A stretch of 64,000 nucleotides of DNA from NCBI RefSeq assembly GCF_024494595.1, contig NZ_JANHDI010000006.1:229398-293397 (forward strand). Direction: 5' to 3'. The position numbers and the translations under genes are program-made. The first letter of the stretch is position 1; every line of letters begins with the position of its first letter. Of this stretch, positions 52,000-59,823 are shown in pieces. Source of the DNA: Halobellus rarus. Its GTDB lineage: Archaea; Halobacteriota; Halobacteria; Halobacteriales; Haloferacaceae. The notes below the pieces were generated by a model, which was given only the letters and a program-made list of their open reading frames with translations, was not told where the DNA came from and did not search any database.

Positions 52000-53037
52000 C
52001 TACGCCTCCACGAGCCCGTAATCCTCGAATCGGACAGTCACGCTGTCACCTTCGGTGTACTGCGGTGCGCCCAGATCAGTGGTGAGGAACTCGTTTCCAC
52101 CCACTTCGATCTTGTACTCGGTCACCGAGCCAAGGTGGACCGTGCTGCGGACGGTCCCAGAGAAGACTCGTTCCCCGTCGGGGGGGTTGATCGTGATGTC
52201 CTCGGGACGGATGTAGAGGAGGTCCGTGGCTGCGTCAGCGTCCGCCTCGTGCATCGGCAGCGAGATGTCGTCGTCCTCGAAGGTCACGGTACCGTTCTGC
52301 CCCTTAGTGACAGAGACGAAGTTCGAGTCGCCGACGAAGTTCGCGACGAACTTCGACTGTGGGTCCTGGTAGATCTCCGACGGAGGTGCGTACCGAATCT
52401 TCTCGCCCTCGTGGAGCACGAGCACGCGGTCAGACAGCGTCAGTGCCTCGCGCTGGTTGTGTGTCACGTAGATCGACGTGATCTCGAGCCTGTCGTGCAG
52501 GTCTTTGATCTCACGGCGCATCTGCTCGCGGAGCTGGCGGTCGAGGTCCGACAGCGGCTCGTCGTAGAGGAGCAAGTCGGGTTCGAGAACGAGGACGCGG
52601 GCCAGCGCGACACGCTGTTGTTCCCCGCCGCTCAAGTTCTGGATATTGCGATCTTCGTAGCCCGGGAGTGAAACGATCTCGAGGATTTCGGCGACGCGCT
52701 CTTCCATCTCTGCCTCCGTGAGGTTTTCTCGATGTCGGAGACCGAACGCGACGTTGTCGAACACGGACATATGAGGAAACAGAGCTAGGCGCTGGAACAC
52801 GAGCCCCATATTTCGGTCCTCGGGCGGGAGCCCGATCATCTCGTTCCCGGCGACGACAATGCTCCCCGCGGTGGGATCGACGAATCCGGCGATCGACTTC
52901 AGCATCGTCGTCTTCCCGGACCCCGATGGCCCGAGAATCGAGACGAACTCGCCTTCCTCGATGTCTAATGAAACATCGTTCACTGCGACGACGTCCCCGT
53001 ACGTTTTTCGGAGGTTCTGAATGTTTACGAATGCCAT
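52000..53037 (-). CDS. ABC transporter ATP-binding protein (PotA-like)
   Basis: A 345-residue ATPase. Walker A GPSGSGKT at 36-43, Q-loop near GLVFQRLALFP (78-88), signature LSGGEQQRVALARV at 135-148, Walker B LLLYDEPLSDLD at 155-166 and the switch His in YVTHNQREAL. The C-terminal 100 residues are a TOBE regulatory domain, typical of PotA/FbpC importers. It energises the two permeases downstream and follows the binding-protein gene by about 90 bases. Confidence 0.95.
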   Translation of the reverse strand: MAFVNIQNLRKTYGDVVAVNDVSLDIEEGEFVSILGPSGSGKTTMLKSIAGFVDPTAGSIVVAGNEMIGLPPEDRNMGLVFQRLALFPHMSVFDNVAFGLRHRENLTEAEMEERVAEILEIVSLPGYEDRNIQNLSGGEQQRVALARVLVLEPDLLLYDEPLSDLDRQLREQMRREIKDLHDRLEITSIYVTHNQREALTLSDRVLVLHEGEKIRYAPPSEIYQDPQSKFVANFVGDSNFVSVTKGQNGTVTFEDDDISLPMHEADADAATDLLYIRPEDITINPPDGERVFSGTVRSTVHLGSVTEYKIEVGGNEFLTTDLGAPQYTEGDSVTVRFEDYGLVEA

Positions 53038-53126
53038 TTCTGGATTATAGCTTGAGATTGGCTGGTTATTATTTATTCTTTGCGGAGAAAATACACCACG
53101 TGCAGACGCGCTGACGGTTGTCGGTA

Positions 53127-54314
53127 TTATGCGCCAGCGATGATTTTCTTGAAGCGCTGGCCGTCTTGTTGTTTCTGCTGTTCTACCTGGACCCAGTCGA
53201 TGTCGACGTCGTACCGTTGTCTCTGTTCCTCGGTGGGATTTATCATCGGGTGCTTCTCTTTGACCTCTTCAGAGATCATCTCGAGCGCCTTCGGGTTGGC
53301 CGGCGGGTAGCCCATAGTCTCGGCGAAGTAGACCTGTGGTTCAGGGGCCAGATTGCCGTTTCCGAGTATTTTGGCCTGCTCGAGGCGGTCCTCGCTGGTG
53401 TGTTTCGTGATCGGGTATCCCCACGTGTCCTGGACGCATCCGCCCTCCGGGACCGAGAAGCCCATCGGGAGGCCCTCGTCGATTTCGATGTTCTCGGCTC
53501 GCGCCGAAAGGAATGGCGCGACGTACATCTCGTCGTTCAAATAGAGGGAGCGAGCTTGGTCGATCGAGTCGAAGATGATGGGATCAGTCGTCTCGACGAA
53601 CTCACGGAGCCAGTTCAGCCCCGGTTCGATATTGTCGAGAGAGCCACCCTTGATTTTGTTGATAACGTAGAAGTACTTCGACCCCGCATTGTCCCAGGGC
53701 TCGAATCCGACTTTCCCCTCGAGGTCGGGGTCGATGAGCGAATCCCAGGTGTTGAACTCCTTGTCAGTCATATCTTCCCGGTAGGCGATACCGCGCGGGA
53801 AGTATACGGTCCCGCCCATATACTCGTTTTTGAACGCGGGCGGGATGTCGTCGTAGTTCTCGAAGTCGGTCTGTTTGATGAGGGCGTCGTTCTGTCCGAG
53901 AAGTGCGGCGCGCTGCGCGTCCAGTTCGACGAGTTCGTAGTTCGGATTCTCCGGGTCGCGTTTCAGCTCCGCCGTGTACTGTTCGGACGAAGCAGTGATG
54001 TAGTTATAATTGTGTTCCTCTTCGTACGGGGGCTCACCGTTTGCGAACGGTTCGAACAACGATTCCCGTCGGGCTTCTCCCCAGCTGCCGCCGCCGCCAC
54101 CGACGCGAACGACTGCCTTATCGCCACCAGAGCTGCCGCCGCTGGAACTGGTGGTGCTTCCGTCACCGGAACCGCCGTCGCCGCTGCCACTGTCGCCGTC
54201 CGACGTGCCACCGCCGCCACCGCCAGAACAGCCGGCAAGTCCTGCAACCCCAGTCCCTGCGGCGAGAGCTTTGACTACTTTTCTCCGAGACAACAGGCTG
54301 TCATTGACACCCAT
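53127..54314 (-). CDS. ABC transporter substrate-binding lipoprotein (PotD-like), Tat-exported
   Basis: A 395-residue extracellular binding protein. The N terminus SRRKVVKALAAGTGVAGLAGC carries twin arginines at 10-11 and a lipobox ending at Cys29, followed by a Gly/Ser/Asp-rich linker to about residue 68; this is a Tat lipoprotein signal, as usual for haloarchaeal binding proteins. The mature part (GGGGSWGEARRESLFEPFAN; EGKVGFEPWDNAGSKYFYV) is a type 2 periplasmic-binding fold like PotD. ATG 54314 is chosen; the frame upstream lacks a signal peptide. Substrate unknown; the neighbours suggest an aromatic or other organic compound rather than polyamines. Confidence 0.93.
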   Translation of the reverse strand: MGVNDSLLSRRKVVKALAAGTGVAGLAGCSGGGGGGTSDGDSGSGDGGSGDGSTTSSSGGSSGGDKAVVRVGGGGGSWGEARRESLFEPFANGEPPYEEEHNYNYITASSEQYTAELKRDPENPNYELVELDAQRAALLGQNDALIKQTDFENYDDIPPAFKNEYMGGTVYFPRGIAYREDMTDKEFNTWDSLIDPDLEGKVGFEPWDNAGSKYFYVINKIKGGSLDNIEPGLNWLREFVETTDPIIFDSIDQARSLYLNDEMYVAPFLSARAENIEIDEGLPMGFSVPEGGCVQDTWGYPITKHTSEDRLEQAKILGNGNLAPEPQVYFAETMGYPPANPKALEMISEEVKEKHPMINPTEEQRQRYDVDIDWVQVEQQKQQDGQRFKKIIAGA

Positions 54315-54404
54315 AGGTAGGGATATACATAGTACTACTAAAGCATTTTCAAACATATATGATACTAACCCCGAACAGCGACGCACAAGTAGGATCGGAG
54401 ATTC

Positions 54405-54421
54405 GTTCAACAATATTGAAC
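54405..54421. promoter_or_regulatory. 17-bp palindrome, candidate IclR operator, copy 1
   Basis: GTTCAACAATATTGAAC has 6-base perfect arms (GTTCAA/TTGAAC) around CAATA. It lies between the divergent ABC-transporter operon and the IclR gene. An identical 17-mer occurs at 55405-55421 upstream of the ligM-like gene, making a shared regulator very likely. Confidence 0.75.
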
Positions 54422-54481
54422 TGAAACGGTTGCTCCGGGAGAACAAGAAGATTGTTATGGCATCGCGCCGAATTCCGTGGT

Positions 54482-55252
54482 ATGACTCGACACGACAACA
54501 CCCTCAAATCGGTCAACAAGGTGTTCAAGATGGTTGAACACCTCAAATCCAACGGTGGGAAAACGGTCACAGAACTATCACAGGAGCTAGATATGCCGAA
54601 GAGCACTGTACAGGTCTATTTGAATACCCTCGCGAAGAACAAATTCGTCGTAAAGGATGGCGCGAAGTACCAGATCGGTCTGCAGTTCCTGCAATACGGA
54701 ATGTACGCACTCTGGAACGAACCCGTGTTCCCTAACGTCAAATCGAAAGTCGAGGAACTAGCGGATACGACTGGGGAGCTGGCGGCCTGTTTCGTAGAAG
54801 AACTCGGAGAGGCTGTATACGTCTACGGGACGGAGGGGAATCGGGCAGTCCGGACCGATCTCACGATGGGTGACCGATCAGGTCTCCACTGCACGGCCAG
54901 CGGAAAGGCAATTTTCGCGCATCTCCCGCAGGAACGAATCGAGGAGATCATTTCACAGCGACCGCTAGAACAAAAGACGCCACAGACCATCACGGACCCC
55001 GACGAACTGCGAGAGGAGCTAAAACAGATACGTGAGCAGGGACATGCCTACTCCAGAGAAGAATCAGTAGAGGGGATGCGTTCGGTCGCAGCACCGATCC
55101 TGCTCGACGGCGAGGTCGTCTGCTCGATCAGCCTCGCTGGACCTGCTAACCGGTTCGTCGGCGAACGATTCACCGCCGATATCCCGGACATCGTAAAGGG
55201 TGCAGCCAACGAAATAGAACTAAAATTGACGTACTCCGAGAGCGGCCTGTAG
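54482..55252 (+). CDS. IclR family transcriptional regulator (4 of 4)
   Basis: A 256-residue IclR protein. Winged helix: SVNKVFKMVEHLKSNGGKTV and MPKSTVQVYLNTLAKNKFVV (about residues 8-60). Effector domain: HCTASGKAIFAHLPQERIEE and GHAYSREESVEGMRSVAAPI. ATG 54482 suits the family start; the upstream frame would overlap the promoter. It is flanked by two copies of the palindrome GTTCAACAATATTGAAC, facing the ABC operon on one side and the LigM gene on the other, so it probably controls both plus itself. Its codons look more AT-tolerant than most neighbours, a possible sign of transfer. Confidence 0.93.
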   Translation: MTRHDNTLKSVNKVFKMVEHLKSNGGKTVTELSQELDMPKSTVQVYLNTLAKNKFVVKDGAKYQIGLQFLQYGMYALWNEPVFPNVKSKVEELADTTGELAACFVEELGEAVYVYGTEGNRAVRTDLTMGDRSGLHCTASGKAIFAHLPQERIEEIISQRPLEQKTPQTITDPDELREELKQIREQGHAYSREESVEGMRSVAAPILLDGEVVCSISLAGPANRFVGERFTADIPDIVKGAANEIELKLTYSESGL

Positions 55253-55663
55253 TCGACCGTGTAGAATAACAGATGTACATATATTATATAATTCTCTTAG
55301 CACCAGTGTACCCTCATACCACGCCGCCAGGACCTCGATAATCACAAATGTACAAATGTTATCCCCCCTCCCCTCAATTACTTCAAGTCGTATGCAGCAG
55401 ATTTGTTCAACAATATTGAACAAGTTTTAGAGCAACGATCATCATAGACCGCTTGAGCAGACCCACACTAACTGTCGACCTCGAAATCGGGCCTCTAGGC
55501 CCGATTGATCGTAGAGTTTGTGCTCACAACGGTTGCCGATAGTTACTGAGTCGAAGTTCGTCAACGACGCGTGGTCACGGCCAGCGTTCGCAACGGCCGA
55601 ATTGTTTATTTTGGTCCCCCCCTGGACGGTAAGTTTAAATAATAAAACTGTATTCACTTCTGT
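55253..55663 (+). promoter_or_regulatory. ligM upstream region with operator, hairpin and TATA box
   Basis: 411 bases without a credible gene. The second palindrome lies at 55403-55423 (8-base arms here). A perfect hairpin, AATCGGGCC-TCTA-GGCCCGATT, is at 55485-55506. TTTAAATA at 55634-55641, 26 bases before the ATG, is the proximal TATA box. TTTTAG just after the palindrome could mark a second, distal start that would give a leader of about 200 bases. Confidence 0.6.
55405..55421. promoter_or_regulatory. 17-bp palindrome, candidate IclR operator, copy 2
   Basis: An exact copy of the 17-mer at 54405-54421. Here the arms extend by two more paired bases on each side (55403-55423), 241 bases before the ligM-like ATG. 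Confidence 0.75.
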
Positions 55664-57016
55664 ATGGCTGACCGAAGCCTACAGACAGCTCTAGATGCGG
55701 CTCAGGATCCAGTGGGAATGCTCCAGCAGGCCGGCGGGCGATGGGTCTGGCCGCAGGAAGTGAAACGCGAGTACTCGAATTGGATGGACGAGCTACGCGC
55801 CGCCCGCGAAACGTGTGTGTTGGCGGACCTCTCTCACCACCAGATGGATCAGGTGATCGAGGGTCCTGGTTCGTTCGACCTCCTGAAGAAACTTTGTACG
55901 AACAGTTTCGAGGGATTCGACGTCGGGAAGGCCAAGCAGGCCATTTTCTGCAACCCCGACGGGAAGTTCATCGGAGACGGGGTGCTGCAGCGACTGGAGG
56001 ACGAAAAGTTCGTGATGAGCGGCAAAGTTCCGGCCGCACACTGGCTCGCGTATCACGCTGAGACGGGTGAGTACGACGTCAGCGAGACTATCTATCCGAA
56101 GTCCTCGAAGACCGACGACGACCCGCATTTCTACACCTACCAGGTGCAGGGACCGAACGCGCTCGACGTGATGCAGGAGATCGTCGACGAATCTCTCACC
56201 GACATCCCGTTCTTCAATTTCAAGCGGATCACCATCGCGGGCGAGGAGGTCCGCGCACTCCGCCACGGAATGGCCGGCGAGATCGGCTTCGAACTGCAGG
56301 GCCCCTACGAACACGCCGATCTGATCAAAGACGTGATCCTCGAAGCGGGTGAAGAATACGATATCCAGCGACTCGGGACCCGTGCGTACGAACCGCTGAG
56401 TGTGAAGCTCGGCTGGGTCACGACGCACGTCCCCGCGATATACACCGGCGAAGAGATGGCGGAGTACCGCGAGTGGCTGAGTGCGAGTAGCTACGAAGGC
56501 ACGTATTCGATCGCTGGGAGCTATCACTCGGACGACATTCGTGATTACTACGTGAGTCCGCTCGACATCGGCTACGACCATATGATCGAGTTCGACCACG
56601 AGTTCGTCGGACGCGAGGCCCTCGAGACCGAGGCGGCAGACCCCGACCGGACGCGCGTGACGCTCGTCTGGGACGACGAAGACGCCATCGGTATCTTCGC
56701 GTCGCTGTTCGACGACGACGCGCTCCCGAACAAGTTCATCGACCTCCCGCGCGATCGGTGGGGCGGCCACCACGACAAAGTGCTCAAAGACGGCGAGGTC
56801 GTCGGTATCTCGAAGAGTTTCGCGTACTCCTACAGCGACCGGGAGATGATCTCTATCTGTTCGATCGACCGAGAGTACAGCGAACCCGGTACGGAGGTCA
56901 CCTTCGTCTGGGGCGAGGAGGGCGGTCAATCGCCGAATCCGACGGTGGAAGCACACTCGCAGACGGAGATATCCGCGACGGTCGCACCGAGTCCGTACCT
57001 CGACGACTCACGATAG
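55664..57016 (+). CDS. ligM: Aromatic O-demethylase, LigM/GcvT family
   Basis: A 450-residue GcvT-fold enzyme. By eye it follows LigM (tetrahydrofolate-dependent vanillate/3-O-methylgallate demethylase) along its full length: EYSNWMDELRAARETCVLAD, SHHQMD, NKAKQ-like GKAKQAIFCNPDGKFIGDG, LRHGMAGEIGFELQGPYE, TRAYEPLSVKLGW, VPAIYTGEEMAEYREWLSAS, YYVSPLDIGYDHMIEFDHEF and WGEEGG. LigM moves an aryl methoxyl carbon to folate, leaving a phenol. DmdA-type DMSP demethylase is an alternative but the LigM-specific stretches fit better. Leaderless from the TATA box at 55634. Convergent with an extradiol dioxygenase, which would act on a demethylated catechol. Confidence 0.8.
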   Translation: MADRSLQTALDAAQDPVGMLQQAGGRWVWPQEVKREYSNWMDELRAARETCVLADLSHHQMDQVIEGPGSFDLLKKLCTNSFEGFDVGKAKQAIFCNPDGKFIGDGVLQRLEDEKFVMSGKVPAAHWLAYHAETGEYDVSETIYPKSSKTDDDPHFYTYQVQGPNALDVMQEIVDESLTDIPFFNFKRITIAGEEVRALRHGMAGEIGFELQGPYEHADLIKDVILEAGEEYDIQRLGTRAYEPLSVKLGWVTTHVPAIYTGEEMAEYREWLSASSYEGTYSIAGSYHSDDIRDYYVSPLDIGYDHMIEFDHEFVGREALETEAADPDRTRVTLVWDDEDAIGIFASLFDDDALPNKFIDLPRDRWGGHHDKVLKDGEVVGISKSFAYSYSDREMISICSIDREYSEPGTEVTFVWGEEGGQSPNPTVEAHSQTEISATVAPSPYLDDSR

Positions 57017-57113
57017 ACGGGGTCTCGACGAGGACGGCCGTGTGAGTCGAAATCACCGCGTGCACCCGTCGTATTTTCGATTGGCGACGACGTTCAACCG
57101 GGCGGCTGTGCGA

Positions 57114-58055
57114 TCAGTAGTGGACTCGTTCGAGGGAGTCGATACCACCGATCCACTGGTGATCGTCACCGTCGCTGATGTCGCCTGCCTCCCAGGCGAT
57201 CGGTTCCCAGTGAGGGTCCAGCGTGAGATAACTACCCGTGTTGAACTCGACCCGGTGACCGCTGATCGGATCCCGCGCATACATAAATTCGCCTCGTGAG
57301 ATCCCGTGTTGGCCGATTCCGTCGACGGGAACCCCGTGTTCGTTCATCGCGTTGTGCGCCTCGAACAGATCGTTGGGTGAATCCACTGCATAGGCGACGT
57401 GGTGAAGTGCGGGGAGGTCGTCTTCGTGTTCCGACTGGACAACCGCGATATCGATTTTCGCCTCGCAGGCGCTCAGAAAAGTCCCCCATCTCGAGCCGTC
57501 GGCTTCGTCGTAGTACTCCTGCACCTGGAATCCGAGCTCGTCGCGGATCCACTCCGCGCACTCGAGCCCGTCGGGGTCCCAGATCTGGACGTGGTCGATT
57601 CGATGCGGGGCGACGGGGTTGTTTCCAGACGGATCGTAGACGCGATTCTTGAGCTTCGATCGCCGCTCCGCCGGCGGTTCCGGCTTTTCCATCGTACCGT
57701 AGAGCTCGAACCGGTGACCGTTCGGTATCTCGAACCGAATCGCCTCCCCCTGTCCGGGTTCTTCGTCCTCCTCGATCCACGTGAGATCGAATCCCTGTTG
57801 TTCGAACTTCTCCGCGAACCTCCTCACGTCCTCGGGTTCGGCAGTTTGCCACCCGATGTGGTCGATACGCGCCGCGTCGGCCTCGGTCAGACTGAGCGAG
57901 TGGTGATCGTGCTCGTCTACCGCACGGAGGAATACGGTGTCGTCGACGCTCTCGACGATTTCCAGTCCGACGGCATCGTGAAAGAAGGACAGCGATTCTT
58001 CGAGATTCGGGGTTTCGAGCGATACGTGGCCTAGCCGTGCAACTTCTGGCGCCAT
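57114..58055 (-). CDS. Type I extradiol ring-cleavage dioxygenase (catechol 2,3-dioxygenase-like)
   Basis: 313 residues in two VOC domains, the usual length. The C-domain holds the iron ligands His155 (HRIDHVQIW), His219 (ALHHVAYAV) and Glu270 (GHRVEFNTGSYLTL), with second-sphere His250 (IGQHGISRGE) and Tyr259 (FMYARDP). The histidine equivalent to His199 of XylE appears replaced by Ile201 (KIDIAVV). It should cleave a catechol beside one hydroxyl. ATG 58055 is preferred over GTG 58076; a TATA-like TTTATT is about 29 bases upstream. With LigM it suggests demethylation then ring opening. Confidence 0.87.
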   Translation of the reverse strand: MAPEVARLGHVSLETPNLEESLSFFHDAVGLEIVESVDDTVFLRAVDEHDHHSLSLTEADAARIDHIGWQTAEPEDVRRFAEKFEQQGFDLTWIEEDEEPGQGEAIRFEIPNGHRFELYGTMEKPEPPAERRSKLKNRVYDPSGNNPVAPHRIDHVQIWDPDGLECAEWIRDELGFQVQEYYDEADGSRWGTFLSACEAKIDIAVVQSEHEDDLPALHHVAYAVDSPNDLFEAHNAMNEHGVPVDGIGQHGISRGEFMYARDPISGHRVEFNTGSYLTLDPHWEPIAWEAGDISDGDDHQWIGGIDSLERVHY

Positions 58056-58191
58056 AGATAGACGGTCAGACGGCACCCGAATAAATCAACTGCTACCGGC
58101 CACCGAAACCCGATACGAACTGCCGTAGTCACGCATCATCGCTCGCGGTACAGAGGATAGTGTCTACCCGGAAAGAATCACGGTGAGCGTC

Positions 58192-58974
58192 TCAGTTGTC
58201 GTCGCGGATCGTCGTGAGTCGCTCTCCGAGCGTTGCCTTGATCGAGCCAAGGTCGCCACCGACGCGGAGGATCTGGTGCCCGTCGTCGACGGCCGCCTCG
58301 ATTTCGTCTGGATCCGTCTTGATGACGCCCGTCGAAACGTCGGCCTCGTGGCACGCGTCGGTGATCTTCTCGATCGTCTCGAGTACCTCAGTATGTGTCT
58401 TCTCGCCGGGATGGCCCATCTGTACCGAGAGGTCGGAAGGGCCGATGAACACGAAGCCGAGCTCGGGGACCGAGAGGATGTCGTCGAGTTCGTCGACCGC
58501 AGTCGTCTTCTCGATCATCACGCCGAGGCAGACCTCGTCGTCCTCGGTCTCGATGTACCCATCGGCGGCACCCCAGTTGCTTGACCGGCCGCTCGCTTTC
58601 CCACGTTCCCCAGGCCCGTCCTCGTAAACGAACCGTGTCGCTTCGACCGCTTTGCGGACTTCCTCGGCCGAGTCGACACGGGGAATGAGGATGTTGCGTA
58701 CACCGGCATCCAGCACTTTCCTGATGAGCGGTGGGTCCCCGCTGGGTAATCGAACGAAGAGTTCCGTCCCACCGGCCTCGGCCGCTCGGGTGAGGTCTTC
58801 GAAGACCCGACTGTCGTACGGACTGGGTCCCATATGCTCGAAGTCGAGCCAGACGAAATCGACGCCCAACTCGCCGAATACCTCGATTACGGTCGGCGAG
58901 AACGTCGACGCGCGTGCTCCATAGACGATACCACCGTCTTCGATGGTTTGCCGAAGGCTGTTGCTCTGATCCAT
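58192..58974 (-). CDS. HpcH/HpaI-family 2-oxo-acid aldolase
   Basis: A 260-residue class II pyruvate aldolase. VDFVWLDFEHMGPSPYDSR (about 37-55) carries the first acidic/His pair, LFVRLPSGDPPLIRKVLDAG and RNILIPRVDSAEEVRKAVEA follow, and metal-binding GVMIEKTTAVDEL and FIGPSDLSVQMGH complete the site. Family members cleave 4-hydroxy-2-oxo acids formed after meta-cleavage of catechols, giving pyruvate or a related acid plus an aldehyde. An insert rich in Gly/Arg (DGPGERGKASGRSSNWG, about residues 119-135) is present. ATG 58974 is chosen over GTG 58980. Same strand as the dioxygenase and VOC genes. Confidence 0.9.
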   Translation of the reverse strand: MDQSNSLRQTIEDGGIVYGARASTFSPTVIEVFGELGVDFVWLDFEHMGPSPYDSRVFEDLTRAAEAGGTELFVRLPSGDPPLIRKVLDAGVRNILIPRVDSAEEVRKAVEATRFVYEDGPGERGKASGRSSNWGAADGYIETEDDEVCLGVMIEKTTAVDELDDILSVPELGFVFIGPSDLSVQMGHPGEKTHTEVLETIEKITDACHEADVSTGVIKTDPDEIEAAVDDGHQILRVGGDLGSIKATLGERLTTIRDDN

Positions 58975-59066
58975 TCGCACCTAGGCGTCGTGACGCGGTT
59001 GTACTAACTATTTCGGTAAGTCAATAAAAGATATTTTTGCGGAGAGTGCTCGGCCAAACGTGCCGG

Positions 59067-59432
59067 TCACTCGTCGTCGGAGACGACCTGGAACCGATTC
59101 CCGTCGGGGTCTCGGAAGTTCGTGATCGTTCGTCCGGTCTTCTCGACGTCGTACGGGCCGACGATCGAATCGACGTCCGCCTCCTCGAGGCGCTCAGAGA
59201 CCGCTTCGATGTCGTCGACGGCGAAGGCGATGTGGTTGATCCCTGGGGTCTCCTCGCCGGAGACCGTGTGGATCTCGAAGAGGGGGCCGTCACCCTCGCT
59301 GGGAACGTACTCGTAGGACTCTCCGTGGTGTTCGGTCTGGCGGTGCTGTTCGTACCCGATCTTCTCGAGGAACTCCGCCGTCTCGGAAGCGTCGCTGACT
59401 TCGATCTCGATGTGGTCGATTTCACCAATCAC
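59067..59432 (-). CDS. VOC-family protein (glyoxalase/methylmalonyl-CoA epimerase-like)
   Basis: A 121-residue single VOC unit. GEIDHIEIEVSDASETAEFL opens the first beta-alpha-beta module; PGINHIAFAVDDIEAVSERL and DPDGNRFQVV form the second, with candidate metal ligands His6, Glu (LFEIHTV), His (NHIAF) and a C-terminal polar residue. GTG 59432 is used since an upstream frame begins with Arg-rich noise, and TTTATATA on the minus strand 22-28 bases before it marks a leaderless promoter. It may isomerise or bind a product of the aromatic pathway. Confidence 0.85.
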   Translation of the reverse strand: MIGEIDHIEIEVSDASETAEFLEKIGYEQHRQTEHHGESYEYVPSEGDGPLFEIHTVSGEETPGINHIAFAVDDIEAVSERLEEADVDSIVGPYDVEKTGRTITNFRDPDGNRFQVVSDDE

Positions 59433-59823
59433 ACGTTTCTCTGCTGAATACAAGTATATAAAAGCATCGCCATTGCGCTGGGACCGTCGCGGCAGGCAGG
59501 ATCTCGGTACCACCAAAACGATGTTTTTCGCTTGGATGGGTATCTCGGTGCTCACACAACGACCCGCAACTTGTCAGCCAGAGAATCGAGAACCGAGTTC
59601 GGCGATACCGGGATGCCGGCCCAGGGCGAAATCACGCTCGCGTGCGGGCAGTGGTACGAAGGCGATCCGATGTTGGTCCATCCCGAAACAGACAGCGAGT
59701 ACTCGATAGAAACCGTGTATCCGATGCCGCCGTTCGACGATCGATAGTCGAGCGGTTTCGCTGAGTGGCTGTCGGAAGGCTGTGCCAACGCGCGTCTGGG
59801 ACTAACGTGGGGCATTTGTCGGG
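59433..59823. other. Intergenic, 391 bases, with one possible small protein
   Basis: Contains the VOC gene promoter at 59453-59462 and a possible 44-codon gene on the plus strand (59613-59747). Otherwise nothing is supported. Confidence 0.5.
59613..59747 (+). CDS. Possible small protein, 44 residues
   Basis: ATG 59613 starts MPAQGEITLACGQWYEGDP and continues acidic to PMPPFDDR. The composition (Glu, Asp, few Lys/Arg) is that of a real haloarchaeal protein rather than a shadow, and there is no gene on the other strand. No family is recognised and no promoter is clear, so it may be spurious. Confidence 0.3.
   Translation: MPAQGEITLACGQWYEGDPMLVHPETDSEYSIETVYPMPPFDDR

Noticed and set aside
55442..55657. 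A 71-codon minus-strand frame upstream of the ligM-like gene
   Set aside because: It crosses the TATA box and hairpin, has no acidic character and no recognisable motif.
55664..57016. Reading the LigM-like protein as a second glycine-cleavage T protein
   Set aside because: A true gcvT is present at 39024-40121, and the LigM-type stretches (such as YREWLSAS and the SHHQMD segment) do not occur in T proteins.
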